Origin: Paraburkholderia sp. FT54
Lineage (GTDB): Bacteria > Pseudomonadota > Gammaproteobacteria > Burkholderiales > Burkholderiaceae
Length of the DNA: 64,000 nt
Direction: 5' to 3'
Assembly (NCBI RefSeq): GCF_031585635.1
Contig: NZ_CP134196.1
Coordinates: 744,001 to 808,000 of the forward strand
The notes under the pieces are model-generated. The model was given only the letters and a program-made list of their open reading frames with translations. It ran no database searches and was not told the DNA's origin. Both the position numbers and the translations under genes were made by a program. Shown here piece by piece: positions 7,705-16,858 of the stretch. Numbering within the stretch: position 1 is the first letter of the stretch; every line of letters starts with the position of its first letter.

Positions 7705-8556
7705 TTGAAAGCTCTCGACCTGGACGTGATGACCATGATCGTCGCCGTCGCGGACACCGGCAATATCAGCCGGGCGGCGGAAGTCGTGCATCGTTCGCAA
7801 TCGGCGGTGAGCATGCAGATCAAGACGCTCGAGACCGCGCTCGGCAAGCCGCTTTTCGTGCGCAAGCCGAGAAGCGTGGTGCCGACGCAGGACGGCGAAG
7901 TCCTGCTGACCTACGCTCGCCGCATGCTCGCATTGCGCGACGAGGCGTGGGCGGCGGTGGTTCGGCCAGACGTCACCGGGCGCGTGAGCATCGGCGTGCC
8001 GGACGATTACGCGTCGTCGCTGCTGCCGCCGATCCTCAAGAAGTTTTCGGCGACCTACCCGAAGGTGGAGATTCAGGTTGTCGGTTTGCCGAGCGTCGCA
8101 CTCGCGCCGATGGTGAAAGATGGTTCGGTCGACCTGGTGTGTGCGACGCGAGTCAAGGGCCTGTCGGGCGAGTTCATTCGTCTCGAGCCGATGGAATGGG
8201 CGGCGGCGCCGAGTGCCGATGAGATATGGCGCGAACGGCCGTTGCCGATTGCCGTGTTTTTGCCGGGCAGCGTGGCGCGCGAGAACGCGATTCGCAGCCT
8301 CGAGCGGGCCAGGATTGCCTACCGCACCTCGTATGAAAGTCCGAGTCTGCTGGGCCTGCTGTCGATGGCCGAAGCGGGCCTGGCAATCGTGCCGCTCGCG
8401 CGATGCGCGGTGCCGGCACACTTCACGCTCCTTGGGCGTGCGCACGGATTGCCCGAGATTCCCGCGCTCGAAATGGTGCTGGCGCGCAGCACGGCATCGA
8501 ATCGTCCGCCGTGCGATTTTCTGGCGGAGAAGATCGTCTCCGAGTTGCGGCGCTAG
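7705..8556 (+). CDS. LysR-family transcriptional regulator
   Basis: A 283-aa regulator when started at the TTG at 7705 (LKALDLDVMTMIVAVADTGN), which places the winged helix at residues 4-62 (ISRAAEVVHRSQSAVSMQIK) as in most LysR proteins. An ATG at 7633 would add 24 residues but leave only 23 bp to the divergent hydrolase gene, too little for a promoter, so 7705 is preferred. The effector-binding domain follows from about residue 88 (GRVSIGVPDDYASSLLPPIL). It probably activates the divergent alpha/beta hydrolase gene. Confidence 0.88.
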   Translation: MKALDLDVMTMIVAVADTGNISRAAEVVHRSQSAVSMQIKTLETALGKPLFVRKPRSVVPTQDGEVLLTYARRMLALRDEAWAAVVRPDVTGRVSIGVPDDYASSLLPPILKKFSATYPKVEIQVVGLPSVALAPMVKDGSVDLVCATRVKGLSGEFIRLEPMEWAAAPSADEIWRERPLPIAVFLPGSVARENAIRSLERARIAYRTSYESPSLLGLLSMAEAGLAIVPLARCAVPAHFTLLGRAHGLPEIPALEMVLARSTASNRPPCDFLAEKIVSELRR

Positions 8557-8667
8557 TCTTTTCTTGCGATCGCTGTGCCGAATGCGGTCGGACGTCATCG
8601 CCGCGTTTTATGGATTGCTCGCGGCGCAACCCCGGTTGCAGATCGCGCGTGAAAGCGCAGTAAATGG

Positions 8668-8691
8668 GCCGGCCCTCGCAAGAGGGCCGGC
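8668..8691 (-). terminator. Strong hairpin terminator of the lipoprotein gene
   Basis: A perfect 10-bp GC-rich stem (GCCGGCCCTC / GAGGGCCGGC) closed by a GCAA-type four-base loop, 12 bp beyond the minus-strand stop codon at 8704. On the minus strand it is followed only by a weak T-rich stretch. It also lies downstream of the plus-strand LysR gene and could end both transcripts. Confidence 0.7.
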
Positions 8692-8703
8692 ACGTGCCCG
8701 CGA

Positions 8704-10872
8704 TCAGCTCGGATCAGCGTACTTCAGCGTCCAGCTCAACGTGCGATTGCTGCCTGCCGTCAAGGCGAAAGGATGCGTCGTACAAGTGAAGTTCGAATGC
8801 AACTGCCCAATCGGCGTGGTGGACAGCGGATTGGTGACGCCGGCCGCCATCTCGAAGTTAGACAGCGCGCAACCGTCGAAACCCGTGGTGCCATAGCTGG
8901 TCGCATTGCTGTTCGCGTACTTGACCGAAAACCCATCGCTATTCGCCGTCGTGTTCTGGAAGTCCGCAAACGACGTGAAATCCGTCTCGACCGCAATGTT
9001 GCCGGTCAGCGTTGCGGAGCTCAGCGTATCGGACCGGGTCATCGTGCCATGAGCGAACGTCAACACCGTATGGACCTGCAAGTCGATGTCCGTGGCGTAC
9101 GTTGCGTTCTTGACGGCTTGCCGGAATTTGGCCGTGTCGAACGACACCACAACCTGGCCGTTGTTTTCCTGGACACTCAGATTCTTGTAGTACGTGACCG
9201 GAATGTAGGTTTTGCCGTTATAGGTCACCTGCGGAATCAATAACGCGTAGCCCAGATCCGTTGTTCCGTAGATCAGCTTGTCGGAGAACGGGGTCGGGTA
9301 ATACGGCGTGTACGAGTTGTAGTCGGGCGCCTGGCTCAAGTTGAGATTGATGACGCGCTTGCCGTCTCGCACTGTGACGAGCGCCGCGCTGTACGGATGA
9401 GCCGTATCGCCGGGCAAGTTGTACCAGGTCAACGTGTAATGCGCTCTTGCATCCAGCCACGCTTGCAGGTCAGTGTCGGACATGGGCGCCTTGCTGCCGA
9501 ACCCCAGTTTGTCCCACCACGCATTCACGTACATGTACTGGTGCAGCAGGCTGAAATTCTCACCCATGACACGAGGTTTGCCGCGATACGTATCGGTGCC
9601 GCGGCCTTTCACCCACATATTCACTGACGGCGTGGGCAGTGTCGGGTCGTACCAGAACGTGTCGAAGCGGTAAGCCGCCTTGTAGATGAACGAGTAGGCG
9701 ACCTGCATCTCCTGCGCGGAGAGTACGCCTGCGTTGGCCGCTGCCGTGAGGACTTCCATGAAGGCCGAATCGCCGTATGGGCCGATGGATCGGCCGTAGT
9801 TGAAACCCTGGCCGTCGGCATTGAGTTGCGGAAGAATCAGATCGACCGATTTGCGCAGATACGATTTCAGCTCCGGCGTCAGATTGGCCTCATTGCCCAT
9901 TTCGAACGTTCGCTCGACCACTTCACCGATCAGGAGCGTGCTGTACCGGTCGAAGCGCGCCTGATCATGGTAAGTGGTGTGGGTATTCGAAGCTTCGTCG
10001 GAAAAGCCGCCGGAGGAATCGTTTCGAATGTGGTTGGTGAGCGTGTACAGAAGCGCATCGCGCGCGCCCATCGATGCCACGGTCGGATCGGTTTTCGACG
10101 AGAAGCCCGGATTGCTCCACCCGAGTTTTTGTCGCAAGCCCGCAATGCCGTAGGAAACCGCATAGTAGTTTTGAGCGGTATTGAGCGATGCGACGTCGAT
10201 CGGCACGCCGGCGGCCGGGCATGTATTGGTCTTGCCGCTTGCATCCGCGCCGAACATGTCGCAGAAGGTCAGGCGATTTTGCAGCGTGGTCAGCATGGCG
10301 TCGCTGAAGACTTCATTGAGCATGCCGTGCGCTTTGAAATTGTTTAACGCAACCAGGTAGTAGTACTCGCCCCAGGATGTATTCGCATATGTGTAGTCGG
10401 TGCCGTGCATCTGCGTCATCATCGCGGTCGTAATTTTCTGGTACGTCGCGAGATAGTCCGCGTATTTCGGATCGCCTTTGGCTTTCATGTCGATCAGTAT
10501 GTACGACAGGCCAAGTGCCAGCTTACCCGGCAGGAATTTATCCCCCGTGTTGGTATCCAGCACATGAACGGGGCTGCCGTCGCCAAGATCCATCACCACT
10601 TGCGTGAAATCAGGCGCTTTCTTGATCAGGTCGAAGAGCGCTCTCATCTGTCCCATCATGGTGATGGGAACGCCGGCACCCGACGGGACGCTCGTATCCG
10701 GCGCGCCGTAGACAATTCCGTGAAGAGAGACGGCTGCGCTTTGCGACGGATTGTTCGGGGGGGTGGCCGGATTGCCCGGGCTGTCGTTCATGCTGCCACC
10801 GCAAGCGGTGACGAGAAGAGCGGTGAGCGTGCTGAGCGCAAACGCAAACGAGGGTTTTCCTGGTGAAAGCAT
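8704..10872 (-). CDS. Large secreted lipoprotein of unknown function, possibly polysaccharide-lyase-like
   Basis: A 722-aa protein with a lipoprotein signal peptide (LLVTACGG places the lipidated Cys at about residue 24) and a Pro/Asn/Ser linker to residue ~48. Residues about 60-400 are helix-rich with a His/Tyr-rich stretch (SNTHTTYHDQARFDRYS and FNYGRSIGPYGDSAFMEV). Residues about 450-720 look like beta-sandwich. A helical toroid followed by a beta-sandwich, with conserved His and Tyr, is the plan of PL8- and heparinase-type lyases, so a polysaccharide-degrading role is plausible but inferred from architecture only. No carbohydrate transporter or sugar-metabolism genes lie beside it. A strong terminator follows. 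Confidence 0.6.
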   Translation of the reverse strand: MLSPGKPSFAFALSTLTALLVTACGGSMNDSPGNPATPPNNPSQSAAVSLHGIVYGAPDTSVPSGAGVPITMMGQMRALFDLIKKAPDFTQVVMDLGDGSPVHVLDTNTGDKFLPGKLALGLSYILIDMKAKGDPKYADYLATYQKITTAMMTQMHGTDYTYANTSWGEYYYLVALNNFKAHGMLNEVFSDAMLTTLQNRLTFCDMFGADASGKTNTCPAAGVPIDVASLNTAQNYYAVSYGIAGLRQKLGWSNPGFSSKTDPTVASMGARDALLYTLTNHIRNDSSGGFSDEASNTHTTYHDQARFDRYSTLLIGEVVERTFEMGNEANLTPELKSYLRKSVDLILPQLNADGQGFNYGRSIGPYGDSAFMEVLTAAANAGVLSAQEMQVAYSFIYKAAYRFDTFWYDPTLPTPSVNMWVKGRGTDTYRGKPRVMGENFSLLHQYMYVNAWWDKLGFGSKAPMSDTDLQAWLDARAHYTLTWYNLPGDTAHPYSAALVTVRDGKRVINLNLSQAPDYNSYTPYYPTPFSDKLIYGTTDLGYALLIPQVTYNGKTYIPVTYYKNLSVQENNGQVVVSFDTAKFRQAVKNATYATDIDLQVHTVLTFAHGTMTRSDTLSSATLTGNIAVETDFTSFADFQNTTANSDGFSVKYANSNATSYGTTGFDGCALSNFEMAAGVTNPLSTTPIGQLHSNFTCTTHPFALTAGSNRTLSWTLKYADPS

Positions 10873-11592
10873 GTTGTCTCCAGTTTTATTTGATCGATGC
10901 CTGATTCACATTTTTAGTCATGTATTACTTGTCTTTTCTTCTCCTTCGATAAGTAAAAGCAAATGCATTTTCATGGGTCGCATTCCACGCCGTTCAAAGC
11001 GGGCGGAATCAGGGCGAGTTGTCCCGGCAGCCTCGCCGGCACTGGCAACTGATGTGGGTCTTGATAACGGCGTCAGGCTATAGTCATAAGTCGTCAGACA
11101 ACAATAAACGAGCACGCCATCTATCAGACACCCGTACCCGTGCGGTCTCCGTTGCGCCGGAATTCGGCACTCATACGTCGACGTAAACGGCATATGTGCA
11201 GAATCAGGCAACAGTGAGGCACGCCGCGCAGAGCGTGGCAACGAACCAACCTAGCCGTGAAATATTTTGTAAGTGGTAGGAGATCATATCTCTGGCGAGA
11301 TGGCAAGTGTCATTTGAAAAGTCTGAAAAGCGCGGCGTGGAGCTTGTCGCTGAAGCCAGCGCTGATAGTTGCCCGCAAAAGTTTTTTCGCGGCTTAACGC
11401 AATGGCGAAAATCGTCGGTTGAAGGCGAGGACCAATAGCGAGTCGAATTGGAATGTGCGTTGTTTCGGCAAACCGCGGGTTCGCTTCGAGATGTGGCGGA
11501 CCGCCCGCAGTTCATTCACATTCGAGAACAATCCTCTCCACGGACGGCCCTTATTCTCAAACGCGCACCTTTCTAGACTGTCGTCACTGAAT
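10873..11592. other. Long intergenic region without recognisable gene
   Basis: About 720 bp between the minus-strand lipoprotein gene and the DUF4148 gene. The first ~100 bp are AT-rich with several T-runs and probably hold the promoter of the lipoprotein gene. The rest has moderate GC, stop codons in all frames and no family I recognise. I found no tRNA-like cloverleaf or insertion-sequence ends in it. Confidence 0.5.
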
Positions 11593-11612
11593 TACGAACA
11601 GGGCTGTTCGTA
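11593..11612. promoter_or_regulatory. Perfect 9-bp inverted repeat upstream of DUF4148 gene
   Basis: The arms TACGAACAG and CTGTTCGTA are exact reverse complements separated by GG. The element ends 32 bp before the start codon at 11645. It is either an operator for a dimeric regulator or a hairpin in the 5' untranslated region. No neighbouring regulator is an obvious partner. Confidence 0.5.
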
Positions 11613-11644
11613 GCAGACCAAGCGAAGTGTGGAGAGTCATCATC

Positions 11645-11953
11645 ATGAAGTCCCTTATTCAAGCCGTTGTGGTTGCCGTTGCCCTTGCAGCGCCGGTTGC
11701 CGTGTTCGCTCAATCGAACTCGCCTGTCACCCGTGCGCAAGTGCGTGCCGAGTTGCTCGAACTCGAACAGGCCGGCTATAACCCCGCCCACGGTGAAGAC
11801 CCGAACTATCCGGCCGATATTCAGGCTGCTGAAGCGCGGGTGGCGGCGCGGCACGCGGCGACGGGTTTTGGCGGCACTGCGAGCGGCTCGTCGGACGCGG
11901 GACGTGTGCCGGTCTCCAGTTCGGATTGGAATGCGATGTACAACCATCCGTGA
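11645..11953 (+). CDS. DUF4148 domain-containing periplasmic protein
   Basis: A 102-aa exported protein. Residues 1-22 are a signal peptide (VVVAVALAAPVAVFA then QSNSPV). The mature part has the DUF4148 signature: TRAQVRAELLELEQAGYNPA followed by DPNYPADIQAAEARVAA, and a flexible Gly/Ser-rich C-terminus. DUF4148 proteins are abundant in Burkholderia and relatives; their function is unknown. The ATG at 11645 is preferred over an upstream GTG because it starts exactly at a normal signal peptide. It stands alone, with a palindrome upstream. Confidence 0.88.
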   Translation: MKSLIQAVVVAVALAAPVAVFAQSNSPVTRAQVRAELLELEQAGYNPAHGEDPNYPADIQAAEARVAARHAATGFGGTASGSSDAGRVPVSSSDWNAMYNHP

Positions 11954-12189
11954 TGAGTGGTGCGGGAATGCGCGAGTTCGCGCGGCATACAGCCGGATCA
12001 CCGTCATGCTGAACGGGCCGCCGCTTTCACCGGCGTGCATAACGGCGCTACGAATATGCCAGGTTTCAGGCGAATGACGATCCGGCTTTGAGCCTTGCGA
12101 GCTATACGCCGGTGTGAGCGGTGTTAAGGCGGCGAGGCACCGCGTGCAGTGAGCCGGTGCCCATGCTCCGCCTTCAAGGCGAGCAGCGG

Positions 12190-13635
12190 CTAGCCATCAC
12201 GCGGAAGCGTCAACACTGCATCGAGGCCGCCGCCTGTCCGGTTCCGCAGGATCAGCGTGCCGCCATGCGCGGCCGCGATGCTGCGTGCGATTGTCAGTCC
12301 AAGGCCGGTGCCGTTCTTTTTTCCACCGGCGGACGCGTCGAGCCGGAAATACGCTTCGAAGACGCGTTCGAGCATACGTTCATCGGCGATGCCTGGGCCG
12401 CGGTCGCTGATCACTACTTGCACGTTGTTTGCGGAATCGTCGACCCGTATCGCGGTTTCGCCGCCGTAACGAATGGCGTTCTCGACAAGGTTCTGCAGGC
12501 AGCGTTTCAGATTTCGCGGATATCCAGGCAACGGGCGCAGCGTCCGCCCGTCGACCGTCACTTCATGCCCGGCCTCGCGCGCGTCTTCGGCAATGCTGTC
12601 GAGCATCGAGTCGAGATCGATCTCGCGGCGCGCTTCGGTGATTTCGACGCCCTGCACGGCATTGAGTGTCGCGCGGACCATCGCTTCCATTTCATCCAGT
12701 TCGCCGCGCAGCCGCTCGCGCCAGACCGGATCGGGCAGCATCTCGCTACGCAGGCGCAGCCGTGTCAGCGGCGAGCGCAGATCGTGCGAGACGGCCGTCA
12801 GAAAGCGTGTGCGAGCGGCAATGCCCGCGGTGAGCTGCTCCTGCATCGTGTTGAAGGATTGCGCCGCGGTGCGCACTTCGCGCGGTCCAGTTACCGGAAG
12901 CGGCGGGCGATAGATGTTGCGCCCCAGCGCCTCGGCGGCTTTCGCCAGTTCCCGCAACGGCCGCACGGCGAAGCGCACCGCGACGAGCGCAAGCAGAAAC
13001 ACAGCCATCAGGCGAACGAAGTAAATCCGCACCAGATAGTCCAGCACCAGCGACCACGGCTGGGTTTGCATGCCGGCTTGCCCTTCGTTCGCCTGCACGT
13101 CGAGCCACGGGCCGCTCGGCACCTTCAGTTGCACATGAAAATCGCCGCTCGGCATGCGTGAATCGAACAGGCTGAGGATGCCTTCGTGATGGCCGGACTC
13201 GTCGCGCAAGTGGGCGTCGAGCAGGCGCACCTCGACGGGTTCGCCGAGGCGCCGCGCAATCACGCCGGACAGCAGGTTGCTGACTGTGTGCTGCGCGAGT
13301 GATCCGGCCGACGGCTTTGGCGGCGAAACGGCAGCGGGAGCGTCGATCGTCTGCAGCCGGTAACGGGCGTCGCCGAGTTGTTCGACGATCGCACGGCGCG
13401 CGCTTTCGTCGGGCGCGTGCTGCAACAGCCTGACCGTGTCGGCAAGGCGGCTCGCGAACAGACGCGCGGGAATTTCGAGCGTGCGATTGTCGTGCGCCTC
13501 GAACCAGATCGTGCTGGTGAGCAACTGTCCGCCGAACATGCCGACGACCAGAATCAGCACGAGCCGCCCATACAGCGTATCGGGCCACAGCCGCAGCTTC
13601 AGCGGGCGGCGCGGTTCACGCTTCGTGGGTGACAT
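12190..13635 (-). CDS. Two-component sensor histidine kinase
   Basis: A 481-aa membrane kinase. Two membrane segments (about 21-43 and 200-222) flank a ~155-residue periplasmic sensor domain. A HAMP linker (about 220-272) leads to HisKA with phospho-acceptor His284 in FLTAVSHDLRSPLTRLRLR. The HATPase domain has the N-box NLVENAIRYGG, DRGPGI and GTGLGLTIARSIAAAHGG. It overlaps the response-regulator gene upstream by 20 bp, so the two are translationally coupled. The layout resembles EnvZ-type sensors. The signal is unknown; divergence from an iron-siderophore ABC operon hints at metal or envelope sensing. Confidence 0.92.
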   Translation of the reverse strand: MSPTKREPRRPLKLRLWPDTLYGRLVLILVVGMFGGQLLTSTIWFEAHDNRTLEIPARLFASRLADTVRLLQHAPDESARRAIVEQLGDARYRLQTIDAPAAVSPPKPSAGSLAQHTVSNLLSGVIARRLGEPVEVRLLDAHLRDESGHHEGILSLFDSRMPSGDFHVQLKVPSGPWLDVQANEGQAGMQTQPWSLVLDYLVRIYFVRLMAVFLLALVAVRFAVRPLRELAKAAEALGRNIYRPPLPVTGPREVRTAAQSFNTMQEQLTAGIAARTRFLTAVSHDLRSPLTRLRLRSEMLPDPVWRERLRGELDEMEAMVRATLNAVQGVEITEARREIDLDSMLDSIAEDAREAGHEVTVDGRTLRPLPGYPRNLKRCLQNLVENAIRYGGETAIRVDDSANNVQVVISDRGPGIADERMLERVFEAYFRLDASAGGKKNGTGLGLTIARSIAAAHGGTLILRNRTGGGLDAVLTLPRDG

Positions 13636-14329
13636 CGGCGACCAGCATATAGCCCTCGTTGCGCACGGTGCGAATCAGCGCCGCGCGCCGCGCCGCGTCT
13701 TTCAGATGCTGCCGCAGCCGGCTGATGCACACATCGATCGAGCGGTCGAGCGGCGTGCGTTCCTTGCCGAACACCTGATCGAGCAGAAATTCGCGCGACA
13801 GCGGCCGGTTCGGATGGTCGAGCAGTGTGCGGAGCGTGCGATAGTCCGAGCCGCCGAGCGAGACGATCACGCCCTCGGGCGAGAGCATCTGCTTCATGCG
13901 CGTGTCGAGCCGCCAGCCGGCGAAACTCACGAACGCACTGGCGTCGGCGCGCGGCGCGGCCGGCATGGCGCGCGTGCGCCGCAGCACCACCTTGATTTTC
14001 GCCACCAGTTCACGCGGGTCGAAGGGCTTGGGCAGGTAATCGTCCGCGCCCATTTCGAGGCCGAGAATGCGGTCGAGCAATCCGCCGCGCGCGCTCAGAA
14101 TGATGATCGGCACGCTGTGCTCGCGCCGCAGTTCGCGCGTGAGGTCGAGGCCGTCTTCGCCGTCCAGCATCAGATCCAGTACCACGAGATCCACCTGCGA
14201 GGTCCTGATGATCCGCTCCATCTGCGTGCCGCTGCCGGCCGTGCTCGCCTCGTAGCCCATGTCGCGCAGATAGTCGCGCAGCAACTGGCGGATGTTGGGA
14301 TCGTCATCGACGATCAGTATGTGGTCCAT
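13616..14329 (-). CDS. OmpR-family two-component response regulator
   Basis: A 237-aa regulator. The receiver domain covers residues 1-115, with acidic pocket DDD (8-10), phospho-acceptor Asp52 in VVLDLMLDGEDG and the conserved Lys in YLPKPFDP. The winged-helix DNA-binding domain covers about 135-232 (SREFLLDQVFGKERTPLDRS, then RTVRNEGYMLV). The start at 14329 gives the standard MDHILIVDDD opening; longer upstream extensions are not conserved in type. It is first in a two-gene operon with the histidine kinase. Its promoter region is shared with the divergent FecB-like gene. Confidence 0.93.
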   Translation of the reverse strand: MDHILIVDDDPNIRQLLRDYLRDMGYEASTAGSGTQMERIIRTSQVDLVVLDLMLDGEDGLDLTRELRREHSVPIIILSARGGLLDRILGLEMGADDYLPKPFDPRELVAKIKVVLRRTRAMPAAPRADASAFVSFAGWRLDTRMKQMLSPEGVIVSLGGSDYRTLRTLLDHPNRPLSREFLLDQVFGKERTPLDRSIDVCISRLRQHLKDAARRAALIRTVRNEGYMLVADVTHEA

Positions 14330-14501
14330 CGTCAAGCTCTTGGTCTTTGCCTGGGTTCGCCGGAGCGCGCCGGTACGGATAGTGGCCGCGCTGCGGGTCG
14401 GCGGGGGGGCGTCCGGCGCGGCTAAAACCGCGCCAACACATTCCATTACAAAACAGCGTGTTTTCAACACATCGCCATTACATTGCGCCGCTAAAGTGGC
14501 G

Positions 14502-14520
14502 CCAAATGGCAATCATTCTC
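14502..14520 (+). promoter_or_regulatory. Candidate Fur box upstream of the iron ABC operon
   Basis: The right half AATCATTCTC matches 9 of 10 positions of the Fur consensus half AATCATTATC; the left half matches less well, about 13 of 19 overall. It lies 17-35 bp upstream of the FecB-like start codon, where Fur with iron would block transcription. This predicts induction of the importer under iron limitation. Confidence 0.6.
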
Positions 14521-14536
14521 ATTCAGTAACTATATC

Positions 14537-15775
14537 ATGTCGATTTTCCGGATCTCTTCGAGCCGCCGTCCTGTTGCGCGGCTCGCCAGCGCCCTGGCGG
14601 CTGGCGTGATGTTCGCGCTGGGCCTCGCCGGCGCGAGCGCGAGTGCCAGTGTATTCGCGGCGACGCCCACGGGCACGCCGGCCACGCTGACTTCGCCGGC
14701 CGCGGGCACGGTCACCGATCTGGCGGGTCGCACGGTCCGGATTCCCGCCGACCCGCATCGCATCCTGCTCGGCGAAAGCCGTCTGCTGATGGCGGTCGCG
14801 CTGCTGGAAGGCAAGGCGCCGCTCGCGCGCATCGTCGGCTGGCAGGGCGATCTGCCGGCCATGGACCCGCAGACCTTCGACGCGTACGCGCAAAGCTTCC
14901 CCGGCATCCGGCAGATTCCGCTGATCGGCAAGGCGACCGAAGACAGCATCAGCGACGAAAAAGCGCTGGCGCTGAAGCCCGATCTGGCGATCTTCAGCCT
15001 CGGCGGCCACGGTCCGAGCCGCTACAACGCGCTCGTCAAGCAACTGGAAGCGACCGGCACGACGGTGGTGTTCGTCGATTTCCGGCTGCATCCAATGCAG
15101 AACACGCTGCCGAGTATCAAGCTCCTTGGCGCCGTGATGCATCGCGAGAAGGAAGCTGATGCTTACGCGCAGTTCTACCAGCAGCATCTCGCGCGCGTGC
15201 AAAGCGTGATCGGCGCCATTCCCGAGGCGCAACGGCCGAAGGTCTTTCTCGATCTGCTCGCGGGCGTGTGGGACGCGGGCTGCTGCCACACGGCCGGCAA
15301 CGGCAACTTCGGCGAGTTCGTGACCGCCGCGGGCGGCCGTAATATTGCCGCCGGACTCGTGCCCGGCGTACTCGGCGACATGAGCATGGAACAGGTGATC
15401 GCGGCACGCCCGGATGTCTACATCGCGACGGGCAGCCGCTCCAAGCCGGGGCTCGCGTCGCTGCGCGTGGGCGCGCGCACCAGCGACGGGGATGCGCGCG
15501 CCAGTCTCGGCACGCTGGTCGCGCGGCCGGGCTTCGACACCATCAAGGCGATCCACGACGGCCGCGTGCATGGCATTTCGCACAACTACTACGACTCGCC
15601 GTACAACATCGTCGCGATCGAGGCGTTCGCGAAGTGGTTCTATCCGCAGCAGTTCAAGGACCTCGACGTGCACGCGACCCAGACGGAGTTGTATCGCCGC
15701 TTCCTGGCCGTGCCGCCTGACGGCGCGTACTGGGTCGATGGCACTGGCAGCGCCGCGCCGCTCGCCGCGAAATAG
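14537..15775 (+). CDS. Iron-siderophore/heme-type ABC transporter substrate-binding protein
   Basis: A 412-aa FecB/BtuF-type binding protein (peripla_BP_2). A signal peptide with a long Ala-rich region ends near residue 43 (ASVFAA). The mature part has TVTDLAGRTVRIPADPHRIL, the hallmark opening strand of the family, and a two-lobe arrangement joined by a helix. It is longer than typical FecB (~300 aa), with extra sequence in the C-terminal third including a Cys-Cys pair in DAGCCHTAGNGNFGEFV. It delivers a ferric chelate or heme to the FecCD permease downstream. No TonB-dependent receptor gene is in the window. A Fur box lies just upstream. Confidence 0.87.
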   Translation: MSIFRISSSRRPVARLASALAAGVMFALGLAGASASASVFAATPTGTPATLTSPAAGTVTDLAGRTVRIPADPHRILLGESRLLMAVALLEGKAPLARIVGWQGDLPAMDPQTFDAYAQSFPGIRQIPLIGKATEDSISDEKALALKPDLAIFSLGGHGPSRYNALVKQLEATGTTVVFVDFRLHPMQNTLPSIKLLGAVMHREKEADAYAQFYQQHLARVQSVIGAIPEAQRPKVFLDLLAGVWDAGCCHTAGNGNFGEFVTAAGGRNIAAGLVPGVLGDMSMEQVIAARPDVYIATGSRSKPGLASLRVGARTSDGDARASLGTLVARPGFDTIKAIHDGRVHGISHNYYDSPYNIVAIEAFAKWFYPQQFKDLDVHATQTELYRRFLAVPPDGAYWVDGTGSAAPLAAK

Positions 15776-15778
15776 GCG

Positions 15779-16858
15779 ATGGGTTCAATGTCCACACTTC
15801 AGAATCCCGCGGCATTGCACGGCGCGAGCGTGCGCCAGTACCGGCGTCTGACGCAGCGGCGCGTGGCGTGGCTGGCGGTGGTCGGCTTCATGATCGTCGG
15901 CTCGCTGCTGTTCGACTTGCGCTCGGGCCCGTCGGGACTGCCCATCGCGACGTTGTTGCGCACGGTGTTCGACCACGCGTCGGCCGATCCGGCGACGAGC
16001 GTGATCGTCTGGCAGATCCGCCTGCCGTATGCGGTGATGGCGCTGATCGTGGGCGCTTCGCTCGGACTGTCGGGCGCGGAGATGCAGACGATCCTCAACA
16101 ATCCGCTCGCGAGCCCGTACACGCTCGGCGTGTCGGCGGCCGCGGCGTTCGGCGCCTCGCTTGCGATCGTGCTCGACATCGCGATTCCCGGCGTCTCGCA
16201 GACCTGGATCGTCTCGGCCAATGCCTTCGTGTTCGCGCTGTTGTGCGCGCTGGTGCTCGACGGCGTGGCGCGCTGGCGCGGCATGAGCACGGCGGGCGTG
16301 GTGCTGATGGGCATCGCGCTCGTGTTCGCTTTTCATGCGCTGGTTTCGCTGATGCAGTTCATTGCCTCGGCCGACGCCTTGCAAGGTCTCGTGTTCTGGA
16401 CGCTCGGTTCGCTCGCGCGCGCCGACTGGCCCAAGATCGGCGTGCTGAGCGCGGCGCTCGCGCTCGCCTTGCCGCTGTCGATGCGCAATGCGTGGACGCT
16501 CACCGCGCTGCGTCTCGGCGAGGACCGCGCGGCCAGCTTCGGCATCGACGTGCGGCGCCTGCGTCTCGGCACGTTGCTGCGCGTGTCGGTGCTATCGGCG
16601 CTGGCCGTGTCGTTCGTGGGGACGATCGGCTTCGTCGGGCTGATCGCGCCGCATATCGCGCGCACGCTGTTCGGCGAGGATCACCGTTTCTATCTGCCGG
16701 GCAGCACGCTGATCGGCGCGCTGATGCTCTCGCTCGCGTCGATTGCGTCGAAGCTGATCATTCCGGGCGTGCTGATTCCGGTGGGCATCGTCACGGCGCT
16801 GGTGGGCATTCCGCTGTTTCTCGGCATCGTGGTGCGCTCGCAGGGAGAGCTCGGATGA
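15779..16858 (+). CDS. FecCD-family iron ABC transporter permease
   Basis: A 359-aa permease with 9-10 membrane segments. It has the typical LSGAEMQTILNNPLASPYTLG (shortened here) around residue 100 and GTIGFVGLIAPHIARTLFG, with FVGLIAPHIAR contacting the ATPase. FecCD permeases homodimerise to import iron chelates, heme or cobalamin. It starts 3 bp after the binding-protein stop; an ATG at 15788 is an alternative start. Its stop overlaps the ATPase start in an ATGA junction. Confidence 0.92.
   Translation: MGSMSTLQNPAALHGASVRQYRRLTQRRVAWLAVVGFMIVGSLLFDLRSGPSGLPIATLLRTVFDHASADPATSVIVWQIRLPYAVMALIVGASLGLSGAEMQTILNNPLASPYTLGVSAAAAFGASLAIVLDIAIPGVSQTWIVSANAFVFALLCALVLDGVARWRGMSTAGVVLMGIALVFAFHALVSLMQFIASADALQGLVFWTLGSLARADWPKIGVLSAALALALPLSMRNAWTLTALRLGEDRAASFGIDVRRLRLGTLLRVSVLSALAVSFVGTIGFVGLIAPHIARTLFGEDHRFYLPGSTLIGALMLSLASIASKLIIPGVLIPVGIVTALVGIPLFLGIVVRSQGELG

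Noticed and set aside
12046..12117. Short frame reading RYEYARFQANDDPALSLASYT before a stop, downstream of the DUF4148 gene
   Set aside because: It looks protein-like but is only 23 codons, bounded by a stop and without start signal; too short to assign as a gene remnant.
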